Below, piece by piece: positions 54,858-62,395 of a stretch of 64,000 nt of DNA. Where the stretch lies: NCBI GenBank assembly GCA_015057425.1, contig SVEL01000002.1:1-64000 (forward strand), given 5' to 3'. The stretch is from Lachnospiraceae bacterium. Lineage in GTDB: Bacteria > Bacillota > Clostridia > Lachnospirales > Lachnospiraceae. The translations under genes and the position numbers were made by a program. Position 1 is the stretch's first letter, and each line of letters opens with the position of its first letter. Under the pieces are notes generated by a model that was given only the letters and a program-made list of their open reading frames with translations, did no database searches and was not told the DNA's origin.

Positions 54858-54923
54858 TTGTTTATTCTTTCAGAGTATACTTTATGTATATTGTTTATTC
54901 TTTCAGAGTATACTTTATGTATA
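54858..54923. repeat. Two perfect 33-bp tandem repeats upstream of recA
   Basis: Units 54858-54890 and 54891-54923 are identical. On the minus strand each starts with TATACATAAAGTATA, a small palindrome that includes a -10-like TATACA. Only the distal copy has a TTGACA at the right distance. Confidence 0.93.
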
Positions 54924-54946
54924 ATATAAGCTGTTTTCACTGTCAA
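54918..54946 (-). promoter_or_regulatory. Distal recA promoter
   Basis: TTGACA (54946-54941) and TATACA (54923-54918) are 17 bp apart on the minus strand. The -10 is the first part of the 33-bp repeat. It lies just past the ylmH stop codon. Confidence 0.7.
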
Positions 54947-54961
54947 TAATCCTGTTTTACA

Positions 54962-55714
54962 TCATACGTAAATTCGTATACTTATATTGTATCTTCCGCT
55001 TCTTGTCATACTTCCTGTACGGTCAAATATAAACTTTCCGTATCCTCTGACAGAAACAACATCGCCGTCTTTCAGCTGATAACTGTTATTTTCACAACTT
55101 CTGGAATTTACAAAAATCTTCTTATCCCTAAAAAGATTTATACTTTCACTTCTGGACAGATTGTATATCTTAGATACAATTCCATCTATTCTGACTGATG
55201 ATGCAATTATATTTTTCTCTGCCATTTGAACCTGACTGCTAACATCTGCTTCATTATCAATAACTGCTTTTACATTTGTGTGCTTAATTTTGGTAAGATT
55301 TTCGACTATGTAATCAGCCATTTTATCTAATACCATCACATGGGCTATATTGTCTTTTAAAATAATATCACCAATCATTTCCCTTGTAATACCAAGATTC
55401 ATTATTGCCCCCAAAATATCTCTGTGAGACAATTTATCTGAAAACTTCATAATTAATGGCTGAATTCTAACTATCATTATCGGAAAATCCACACTATATC
55501 CAAGTTCCGATTCATCACCAAACCTGATGACCGCTCTTTCTGCCTCATCATATCCGCCAAACACTTTTGCCCCTTTAAATTCGCTTTTCCTGCTTATTCC
55601 GTAAAAATCGCTTATTTCAGCAGGAGCAAGAAAATCCGTAAATGTATAGCAATTATTGTTGTATGCTCTTCCTGCCAGGTCATATAATCTTTTTAAAAAT
55701 AAATCCTGTTCCAT
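54962..55714 (-). CDS. ylmH: YlmH-family S4 RNA-binding protein
   Basis: The 250-residue protein has an N-terminal region with FTDFLAPAEISDFY and GGYDEAERAVIRFG, and a C-terminal S4 domain (about 165-235: VRIDGIVSKIYNLSRSES, LKDGDVVSVRGYGKF). YlmH homologues bind RNA and, in B. subtilis, stalled 50S complexes in ribosome-associated quality control; its partner RqcH is also encoded here (60588). The start is ATG 55714, nine bases after AAAGGA. It follows cinA by 13 bases. It is usually in the division cluster; here that cluster is absent. Confidence 0.9.
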   Translation of the reverse strand: MEQDLFLKRLYDLAGRAYNNNCYTFTDFLAPAEISDFYGISRKSEFKGAKVFGGYDEAERAVIRFGDESELGYSVDFPIMIVRIQPLIMKFSDKLSHRDILGAIMNLGITREMIGDIILKDNIAHVMVLDKMADYIVENLTKIKHTNVKAVIDNEADVSSQVQMAEKNIIASSVRIDGIVSKIYNLSRSESINLFRDKKIFVNSRSCENNSYQLKDGDVVSVRGYGKFIFDRTGSMTRSGRYNISIRIYV

Positions 55715-55727
55715 ATTTCCAAATCCT

Positions 55728-56210
55728 TTAGTTGATATGTAATCTGAGTTTTTCAAGGGCGTACTCTATTGCTTCATCTTTCGCCTGTTCTCTTACCTGT
55801 GTACGATTACCTTTATAAATATTTTTCTTACTGTACACCTGTCCGCAAATATATACTGCCATCCAGACAAGCCCCACAGGTTTCGTATCTGTTCCGCCAT
55901 CAGGACCTGCTATCCCTGATGTAACAATAGCAACATCTGAATTGCTTTCCCTTGCACATCCTAAAGCCATCTGTGTAACCACTTCATCACTTACAACACC
56001 ATAATTTTTTATAGTTTCACAATCTACTCCAAGATACTTTATCTTGGCGTCATTGGCGTATGTTATAAAACCCTGATTAAAAACTGCCGAACACCCCGGC
56101 ACATTTACTATCGATGAGCCTATAAGCCCACCGGTACATGATTCTGCCGTTGACACTGTCATATTGTTTTCTTTAAGTAATTTTACAAGTTCAAATTCTA
56201 TGTTATTCAA
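55728..56210 (-). CDS. CinA C-terminal domain protein, nicotinamide-nucleotide amidase
   Basis: The 160-residue protein is the stand-alone PncC/CinA C-terminal domain that deamidates NMN to NaMN for NAD recycling. Motifs: STAESCTGGLIGSSIVNVPG (about 20-39) and TSGIAGPDGGTDTKPVGLVW (about 96-115). It starts at TTG (56210) with GGAG seven bases upstream. The N-terminal molybdopterin-like domain of full CinA is absent by design, as in E. coli YgaD. Neighbour of recA in many Firmicutes. Confidence 0.9.
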   Translation of the reverse strand: MNNIEFELVKLLKENNMTVSTAESCTGGLIGSSIVNVPGCSAVFNQGFITYANDAKIKYLGVDCETIKNYGVVSDEVVTQMALGCARESNSDVAIVTSGIAGPDGGTDTKPVGLVWMAVYICGQVYSKKNIYKGNRTQVREQAKDEAIEYALEKLRLHIN

Positions 56211-56301
56211 AAAAATTCTCCTTTCCTGTTAAATTGATTTCTTAAATGAAAAATTCATTACAAAATCTATAAATTATCCTACTCAACATCCTGTACAATA
56301 A

Positions 56302-56349
56302 AAAGCACTTTCAAATGCATCTCCTTAGATTTTGCATTATCAGTGCTTT
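56302..56349 (-). terminator. Intrinsic terminator of pgsA
   Basis: AAAGCACT...ATGCA pairs with TGCAT...AGTGCTTT (minus strand) with an internal mismatch, followed by TTATTG. It separates pgsA from cinA. Confidence 0.75.
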
Positions 56350-56358
56350 AAATCATAA

Positions 56359-56904
56359 TTATTCTATTCTGATTACACCTTTATTTTTCACAAGATAATC
56401 TACAAGTGATACAATTGTAAGAACAAGTGATGCATAGATAAGTATCTGGCCGATAATATCATATATAAATGCAACCGGCTTAAAATTAATGTCAAGAATA
56501 AGCCAGATAATCATAATCATCTGAACCGTTGTCTTAATCTTTCCCCACCAGCCTGCTGCTATTACTTTACCGCCTTCTGCAGCAATAAGTCTGAATCCGC
56601 TTATTATAAATTCTCGTGAAATAATTACAATTACTACCCATTTCGGAATAATACCTATAAGGCAAATCATTGCAGCTGCAACAAGAAGCTTGTCTGCAAG
56701 AGGATCCATAAATTTTCCGAAATTAGTTACAAGATTATACTTTCTTGCAATCTTTCCATCCAGTAAATCAGTAAGACTTGCAACTGCAAATATTGCAAGT
56801 GCAATATATCTGTTAATTCCGCCAGGAAGACTTAACTCCATAAAAAGCACAAAAAACGGAACCAAAATCACTCTAAAAAGTGTAAGTTTATTAGGTAAAT
56901 TCAT
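56359..56904 (-). CDS. pgsA: CDP-diacylglycerol-glycerol-3-phosphate 3-phosphatidyltransferase
   Basis: PgsA makes phosphatidylglycerol phosphate at the membrane. The 181-residue protein has several transmembrane helices and the CDP-alcohol motif D-G-x2-A-R-x8-G-x3-D-x3-D at residues 49-71 (starting DGKIARKY). The start is ATG 56904 after AAAGGA. It follows rimO by 35 bases, the standard rimO-pgsA pair, and is followed by a terminator. Confidence 0.95.
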   Translation of the reverse strand: MNLPNKLTLFRVILVPFFVLFMELSLPGGINRYIALAIFAVASLTDLLDGKIARKYNLVTNFGKFMDPLADKLLVAAAMICLIGIIPKWVVIVIISREFIISGFRLIAAEGGKVIAAGWWGKIKTTVQMIMIIWLILDINFKPVAFIYDIIGQILIYASLVLTIVSLVDYLVKNKGVIRIE

Positions 56905-56939
56905 CTTAAACATCCTTTCCTATCATAATAATGAATTTG

Positions 56940-58262
56940 TTATAAGAGTTCTCCTATCAAATCATACTCAAGGGAACCTGTTACTTTTACTCTGACAAAA
57001 TCACCTGTCATGATTTCCTCATCTGTTGTAATAAATATATTACCGTCTATTCCCGGTGCATCCATATATGTTCTTCCAACATATGCATTTTCGTCAGCAA
57101 GCTTGCCTTCAATGATTGCAACAAATTCTCTGCCTATCATGGAATCACCTTTTTCAAATGCAATTTCCTGTTGCAATTCCATAATTTCATCACGACGGTC
57201 TTCTTTTACAGATTCTTCGATTTGGTTGTCCATTTCTGCAGCAACCGTATCTTCTTCCGGAGAATAAGCAAATACTCCAAGTCTGTCAAACTCCATAGAA
57301 TCAACAAATTCCATAAGTTCCTCATGTTGTTCATCTGTTTCACCCGGAAATCCTGAAATCAGTGTTGTCCTTAATATAATATCCGGAATCTCTTTTCTTA
57401 ATCTTTCAATCATATTAATCAGTTGGGCTTTACCTGTCTTTCTGCCCATCTTCTTAAGAATTTCATCATTACAATGCTGTATCGGCATATCAATATATTT
57501 GCATATCTTTCGCTGATTTTTTATCGTATATATAAGTTCGTCATATATTTCTTCCGGATAGCAATACATTATTCTTATAAACTCAATTCCTTTTACTTCA
57601 CAAAGCTTATCCAGCAATATATGCAATGACTTTTTACCATATAAATCAATTCCGTATACAGTAGTTTCCTGGGCAACAAGAATAAGTTCCTTAACACCTT
57701 TTGCTGCAAGATACTCAGCCTCTTTTACAAGTTTTTCCATTGGAACACTTCTGTAATTTCCACGCATCTTCGGAATTATACAATATGTACACCTCTTATT
57801 GCATCCTTCAGCAATTTTAAGATGAGCATAATATCCGCCTGTCGTTATAATTCTGTCCGCATCTGTTTCTACTAACCTGTTAAGGTCCTTATAGCACTCT
57901 GTTTTTTTACCTTTAACAGCCTCATTTACGGCAAAAACGATTTCATCATAAGCACTTGTACCAATTACGGCATCAACTTCAGGGATTTCTTTAATAATCT
58001 CACTTTTGTATCTTTCTGCAAGACAACCTGTCACTATAAGTGCTTTAAGACTGCCTGTTTTCTTATATTCAGCAAGTTCAATAATCGTATTAATACTTTC
58101 TTCCTTGGCATCATTGATAAATGCGCATGTATTTACAACTATAACTTCTGCTTCTTCTTCGTTATCAGTAAATGTAAAGCCGTTTTTATACAGCAAACCC
58201 AACATTTCTTCCGAGTTTGTAAGATTCTTATCACATCCCAGTGATACAAATAAAATCTTCAT
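56940..58262 (-). CDS. rimO: Ribosomal protein S12 methylthiotransferase RimO
   Basis: RimO adds a methylthio group to Asp89 of ribosomal protein S12. The 440-residue radical-SAM protein has N-terminal cluster cysteines C10, C46 and C80, the radical-SAM motif CNKRCTYC (154-161), and a C-terminal TRAM domain (from about 375). GAGG precedes the ATG. It lies just after the rpoZ terminator, with 46 bases between, so it depends on read-through or a promoter inside rpoZ. Confidence 0.95.
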   Translation of the reverse strand: MKILFVSLGCDKNLTNSEEMLGLLYKNGFTFTDNEEEAEVIVVNTCAFINDAKEESINTIIELAEYKKTGSLKALIVTGCLAERYKSEIIKEIPEVDAVIGTSAYDEIVFAVNEAVKGKKTECYKDLNRLVETDADRIITTGGYYAHLKIAEGCNKRCTYCIIPKMRGNYRSVPMEKLVKEAEYLAAKGVKELILVAQETTVYGIDLYGKKSLHILLDKLCEVKGIEFIRIMYCYPEEIYDELIYTIKNQRKICKYIDMPIQHCNDEILKKMGRKTGKAQLINMIERLRKEIPDIILRTTLISGFPGETDEQHEELMEFVDSMEFDRLGVFAYSPEEDTVAAEMDNQIEESVKEDRRDEIMELQQEIAFEKGDSMIGREFVAIIEGKLADENAYVGRTYMDAPGIDGNIFITTDEEIMTGDFVRVKVTGSLEYDLIGELL

Positions 58263-58277
58263 ATATACCTCTTAAAA

Positions 58278-58299
58278 ATAATGGGGCCAAAAAGCCCCA
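58278..58299 (-). terminator. Intrinsic terminator of the yicC-rpoZ operon
   Basis: AATGGGGC and GCCCCATT form an eight-base-pair stem with inner pairing, followed by ATTTTT on the minus strand. Confidence 0.85.
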
Positions 58300-58308
58300 T
58301 TGTATAGA

Positions 58309-58554
58309 TTATTCTTCTACTGCTTCTTCGTCGTTAACAATTTTAACCTTACCGCTGTAAAGTTCATCAACAGCTGCTGATAACGCCTTCTTATTACGTT
58401 CAGGTACAAGCGGCTTATCTCCTGAGATAATCTGTCTTGCTCTCTTTGCTGTTGCAAGAACGATAGAATATCTGCTCTGAACTACCGGCTGTTCTCCCGG
58501 TTCAACTTCACTGTTTACTACTGCCATTAAATCTGAGTATGATGGATGTAACAT
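58309..58554 (-). CDS. rpoZ: RNA polymerase omega subunit
   Basis: Omega helps assemble RNA polymerase. The 81-residue protein has the family segment SRYSIVLATAKRARQIISGD (about 28-47) and an acidic C-terminal end. AGGAGG precedes the ATG, which is 27 bases after gmk, as in most Firmicutes. Last gene of the yicC-remA-gmk-rpoZ operon. Confidence 0.95.
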   Translation of the reverse strand: MLHPSYSDLMAVVNSEVEPGEQPVVQSRYSIVLATAKRARQIISGDKPLVPERNKKALSAAVDELYSGKVKIVNDEEAVEE

Positions 58555-58580
58555 AATATTTCCTCCTGATATTATAATTC

Positions 58581-59210
58581 TTAATTTGCAAAAACTTTTA
58601 CTTCGTCTTTTATCTTCGAAACAAAAGACTCATTTTTCTTCATATTCAGGTGCTCAGCCTGAATAATTCCATGTAAATCATCTACACATTCTTCCAGTTC
58701 ATCATTGATAAGTATGTAATCATACCTTTCCATACCTTCTGCTTCTTCACTGGCTCTTGCAAGACGTTTATTAATAGTCTCCATATCTTCCGTATTTCGA
58801 CCGATTAATCTGTTTTTTAAAATCTCTGCAGACGGTGGAGTTACAAATACAAGTACTGTATCAGGCAACATATCCTTTATCTGCATGGCACCCTGCAATT
58901 CAATTTCAAGAATAACATCTTTTCCTTCTTCTAATTTGGAAATAACATATTCCTTAGGCGTACCATAATAATTATTAACATATTTTGCATATTCAAGCAA
59001 GCGTTTTTCTTTAATCATTTGCTCAAATTCTTCAACTGATTTATAAAAGTAAGAAACACCTTCCTGTTCTCCCGGTCTCGGAGACCTTGTTGTAGCTGAA
59101 ATGCTTAATGCATAATTATCATACTTTTCAAGAAGTCTTTTCATAACCGTACCTTTACCGGCACCTGAAAATCCTGACAAAACTACCAGAACACCCTTTT
59201 TACTTCTCAT
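58581..59210 (-). CDS. gmk: Guanylate kinase
   Basis: Gmk phosphorylates GMP to GDP. The P-loop is SGFSGAGKGT (12-21), and SATTRSPRPGEQEGVSYFY (about 38-56) is the GMP-binding segment. At 209 residues it is normal. It overlaps the 3' end of remA by 11 bases, which suggests coupled translation. Confidence 0.96.
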   Translation of the reverse strand: MRSKKGVLVVLSGFSGAGKGTVMKRLLEKYDNYALSISATTRSPRPGEQEGVSYFYKSVEEFEQMIKEKRLLEYAKYVNNYYGTPKEYVISKLEEGKDVILEIELQGAMQIKDMLPDTVLVFVTPPSAEILKNRLIGRNTEDMETINKRLARASEEAEGMERYDYILINDELEECVDDLHGIIQAEHLNMKKNESFVSKIKDEVKVFAN

Positions 59211-59487
59211 GTTCTTCTGTCCTTTCTTTATTTTGAACTAAAGATTTATCAGCTGATTCAACACGTTCAGCAATGGTCTCAGGCAGAAGGGCTGATAAAA
59301 CAACGTGACTACTGTCAGTTATAATAATAGCTCTTGTCTTTCTTCCCTGTGTTGCATCAACTGATGAACCATTTTCTTTTGCTGCCTGTATAAGTCTCTT
59401 AACAGGCGCTGAATCAGGGCTTATTACCGTTACTATCTTGTCGCTGTTAACCATATTACCGTATCCGATATTAATCAACTTACCCAT
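59200..59487 (-). CDS. remA: RemA-family DNA-binding regulator (DUF370)
   Basis: RemA (YlzA) activates matrix and osmoprotection genes in B. subtilis. The 95-residue protein has KLINIGYGNMVNSDKIVTVI and ATQGRKTRAIIITDSSHVVLS, nearly diagnostic. It is slightly longer than typical, owing to a charged C-terminal tail. GGAG precedes the ATG. Position between yicC and gmk is conserved in Clostridia. Target genes in this organism are unknown. Confidence 0.9.
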   Translation of the reverse strand: MGKLINIGYGNMVNSDKIVTVISPDSAPVKRLIQAAKENGSSVDATQGRKTRAIIITDSSHVVLSALLPETIAERVESADKSLVQNKERTEEHEK

Positions 59488-59517
59488 ATATTCTCCGTTC
59501 TAAAATATCTTTGTTTT

Positions 59518-60396
59518 TTATTCAATATTTTGAATCTGTTCTCTAATCTTTTCGATTTCTGTCTTAAGCTCAATACCTAAGTTTGTCACTTCAAGGTCAT
59601 TTGCTTTTGATAAAATGGTATTGGACTCTCTGTTCATTTCCTGTGTAAGGAAATCAAGTCTCTTACCAAGCTCGCCACCCTTTTTAAGCTCAGCCGTCAT
59701 ATTATCAATATGGCTGTTAAGTCTTACAAGTTCTTCATCAACACACATTTTGTCTGCAAAGATTGTAACTTCTGTAGCAATTCTTGACGGTTCAATCTGA
59801 ACATTATCAAGAAGTTCATTTACTTTACCTTCAAGTCTTTCTCTATATTCTTCAAGAACCTGTGGCGATCTTACGGAAACCTTATCAACGGTTACTTTTA
59901 ACGCTTCAAGTTTACCCAAAAGATCGTTTTTAAGATTTTCACCTTCTGTCTCACGTGTCTGAGTAAACTTTTCACAAGCACCTACAACAGCTTCTTTGAT
60001 GATTTCCAATAACTCCTCTTCATCAATTGAAACCTCTTCCATATTAAGAACATCGGGACTCTTCATAAGATGCATAACTGTCATATCATTCTTTAACCCA
60101 AACAACGCTTCTATCTTTTCTGCATACTTAACATATTCTGCAGCAAGAACTTCATTAAACACAAGACTTGAATCAGCGCAGGATAAATCTTCATAATTTA
60201 TATAAATATCTATCTTTCCGCGAACTGCATAATTCTTAATTATGTTTCTTATTTCCGCTTCAAAAGCATTAAACTTTCGTGGCATTTTAATATTTGCATC
60301 AAGGTATCTGTGATTAACTGATTTTATTTCAACAGTTATTCTTCTGTCATTTTTCATGACTTCACATTTACCAAAACCTGTCATACTTCTAATCAT
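59518..60396 (-). CDS. yicC: YicC/YloC family endoribonuclease
   Basis: The 292-residue protein starts MIRSMTGFGKCEV, diagnostic for the YicC/YloC family, and ends with KRLDFLTQEMNRESNTILSKA and a helical tail. These are RNA-cleaving enzymes, with a reported role in small-RNA decay in E. coli. First gene of the yicC-remA-gmk-rpoZ operon; a consensus-like promoter lies 75-105 bases upstream. AAAGGA precedes the ATG. Confidence 0.93.
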   Translation of the reverse strand: MIRSMTGFGKCEVMKNDRRITVEIKSVNHRYLDANIKMPRKFNAFEAEIRNIIKNYAVRGKIDIYINYEDLSCADSSLVFNEVLAAEYVKYAEKIEALFGLKNDMTVMHLMKSPDVLNMEEVSIDEEELLEIIKEAVVGACEKFTQTRETEGENLKNDLLGKLEALKVTVDKVSVRSPQVLEEYRERLEGKVNELLDNVQIEPSRIATEVTIFADKMCVDEELVRLNSHIDNMTAELKKGGELGKRLDFLTQEMNRESNTILSKANDLEVTNLGIELKTEIEKIREQIQNIE

Positions 60397-60470
60397 AATA
60401 TGTATATCCTTTCATACATAAAAATCTACTATGTTAAACTCCAAACATTTGGACAAAATAATACTTATAT

Positions 60471-60499
60471 AGTATAATCCAAATATTTCTAACCGTCAA
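60471..60499 (-). promoter_or_regulatory. Sigma-A promoter of the yicC operon
   Basis: TTGACG (60499-60494) and TATACT (60476-60471) are 17 bp apart on the minus strand. An imperfect palindrome CCAAACATTTGG lies downstream (60441-60452). Confidence 0.8.
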
Positions 60500-60521
60500 C
60501 AATTTAACGCAAATACTTCTG

Positions 60522-60550
60522 TTGAAATTCATACTTTCAAATGATATACT
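60522..60550 (+). promoter_or_regulatory. Sigma-A promoter of rqcH
   Basis: TTGAAA and TATACT are 17 bp apart on the plus strand, 38 bases before the rqcH start codon; it diverges from the yicC promoter. Confidence 0.8.
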
Positions 60551-60587
60551 TAACTAAAATTACAAACAGTTTATAACGGAGACAATT

Positions 60588-62324
60588 ATGGCATTCGATG
60601 GATTAACGGTAGCTGCCTTAACAGCTGAATTAAATAATAAAATACTAAATGGACGTTTCTTAAAAATTGCACAGCCGGAAGCAGATGAACTTCTTATATC
60701 TGTAAAGAATATAAAAGATCAGTACAAGCTTCTTCTTTCTGCTGATGCTTCTCTTCCGCTTGCATATATTACGCAGACAGGCAAGACAAGTCCTCTGACT
60801 GCTCCAAACTTTTGTATGCTTCTCAGAAAACATATAAATAACGCAAAGGTTACTGCAATTACCCAACCGGGTCTTGAACGAATCATAACATTTCACCTTG
60901 AACATTATAACGAAATGGGTGACTTATGTTACAAAAAACTGATAATTGAATTAATGGGTAAGCATAGCAATATTATATTTGTTGATGATAATGATAAAAT
61001 TCTTGACGGAATAAAACATGTAAACGGTCTTATGAGTTCTGTCCGTGAAGTTTTACCGGGGCGTGAATACTTTATCCCTGACACAATGAATAAGTCTAAT
61101 CCGCTTGAAGCAGATTATGATATCTTTTCAAAACATATGGCTGATAACGGCACTAAGTTATCTAAAGCAATATATACTTCATTTACCGGTATAAGCCCTA
61201 TTATTGCAGAAGAAATCTGTTATCGTGCTTCTATAGACAGTGATATTCCTGCCGGTGCTCTGACCTTTGAACAGTTAAAACGCTTATATGATGAATTTAG
61301 CAAACTGATATCTCAGATAAAAAATGGTAATTATACGCCGAATATTATTTACGAAAATGATGTTCCAAAAGAATTTTCTCCGGTTATTCTTACTTTATAT
61401 TCAGATTTAAAAACCGAAATCTTTGAAAGTATGTCTGAAGTTTTAGAACGATACTACAGTGAGAAAAATCTTTATACAAGAATAAGACAACGCTCCACTG
61501 ACTTAAGAAAGATAGTGTCGGGCACATTAGAAAGAGATTATAAGAAATATGACCTGCAGCTCATCCAATTAAAAGACACAGAAAAGAAAGAAAAATACAA
61601 AATATACGGTGAACTTCTTACCACATACGGTTATAACATTCTTCCCGGAGAAAAAACATTTACAACCATAAATTATTACGATAATACGGAGATTACCATT
61701 CCATTGGATGAAACAATATCTCCTATAGAAAATGCAAAGAAATATTACGACAAATATAACAAATTAAAGAGAACTGCCACTGCTCTTCTTAATATTATCA
61801 AAGAAACCAAGGATGAAATTGACCACCTCGAGTCAATTTCAAATGCCCTTGACATTGCAACAAGCGAAGATGATTTAAAAGAAATAAAAGAAGAACTTGT
61901 ATTAAGCGGTTATATTAAGAAGAAATCATCCGAAAAGAAGGTCAAGTATGTAAGCAAACCTTTCCATTACATTTCATCTGATGGTTTCCATATGTATGTA
62001 GGTAAAAATAACCTTCAAAATGAGGAACTTACCTTTAAATTTGCAACCGGTAATGACTGGTGGTTTCACTCAAAAACCTTTCCGGGCTCGCATGTTATTG
62101 TAAAGTCTGAAAACAAAGAATTGCCGGACCGCACTTTCGAAGAAGCTGCCTCACTTGCTGCTTATTATTCAAAAGGAAACACGCAGGACAAGGTCGAGAT
62201 AGACTATATAGAAAGGAAACATGTAAAGAAAGTTCCGGGAGCAAAGCCTGGTTTTGTAATATACCATACTAATTACTCTATGGCAATCGCTCCTAAAATC
62301 AACAATTTAAAACAAATTGTATAG
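60588..62324 (+). CDS. rqcH: Ribosome quality control factor RqcH (NFACT family)
   Basis: RqcH binds stalled 50S subunits and adds alanine tails to nascent chains. The 578-residue protein has NFACT-N (about 1-200, starting AFDGLTVAALTAELNNKILNG), a central helical and coiled-coil region, and NFACT-R (about 455-570) with FHMYVGKNNLQNEELTFK, DWWFHSK and PGSHVIV. These were earlier annotated as fibronectin-binding proteins; the quality-control role is established for B. subtilis. CGGAG six bases before the ATG. YlmH, a factor in the same pathway, is encoded at 54962. Confidence 0.94.
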   Translation: MAFDGLTVAALTAELNNKILNGRFLKIAQPEADELLISVKNIKDQYKLLLSADASLPLAYITQTGKTSPLTAPNFCMLLRKHINNAKVTAITQPGLERIITFHLEHYNEMGDLCYKKLIIELMGKHSNIIFVDDNDKILDGIKHVNGLMSSVREVLPGREYFIPDTMNKSNPLEADYDIFSKHMADNGTKLSKAIYTSFTGISPIIAEEICYRASIDSDIPAGALTFEQLKRLYDEFSKLISQIKNGNYTPNIIYENDVPKEFSPVILTLYSDLKTEIFESMSEVLERYYSEKNLYTRIRQRSTDLRKIVSGTLERDYKKYDLQLIQLKDTEKKEKYKIYGELLTTYGYNILPGEKTFTTINYYDNTEITIPLDETISPIENAKKYYDKYNKLKRTATALLNIIKETKDEIDHLESISNALDIATSEDDLKEIKEELVLSGYIKKKSSEKKVKYVSKPFHYISSDGFHMYVGKNNLQNEELTFKFATGNDWWFHSKTFPGSHVIVKSENKELPDRTFEEAASLAAYYSKGNTQDKVEIDYIERKHVKKVPGAKPGFVIYHTNYSMAIAPKINNLKQIV

Positions 62325-62340
62325 TAATTATTAAAATTAA

Positions 62341-62383
62341 AAAAGGTCATCTACAGAATATAATCATTCTGTAAATGACCTTT
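62341..62383. terminator. Bidirectional terminator between rqcH and the chemoreceptor gene
   Basis: AAAGGTCAT-TACAGAAT pairs with ATTCTGTA-ATGACCTTT with one mismatch; T or A runs flank it on both sides, so it serves both convergent genes. Confidence 0.85.
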
Positions 62384-62395
62384 GATTTTTACATA

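Noticed and set aside
55728-56210. Suspected broken cinA
   Set aside because: The 160-residue stand-alone amidase domain is a common natural form with both motifs and its own start.
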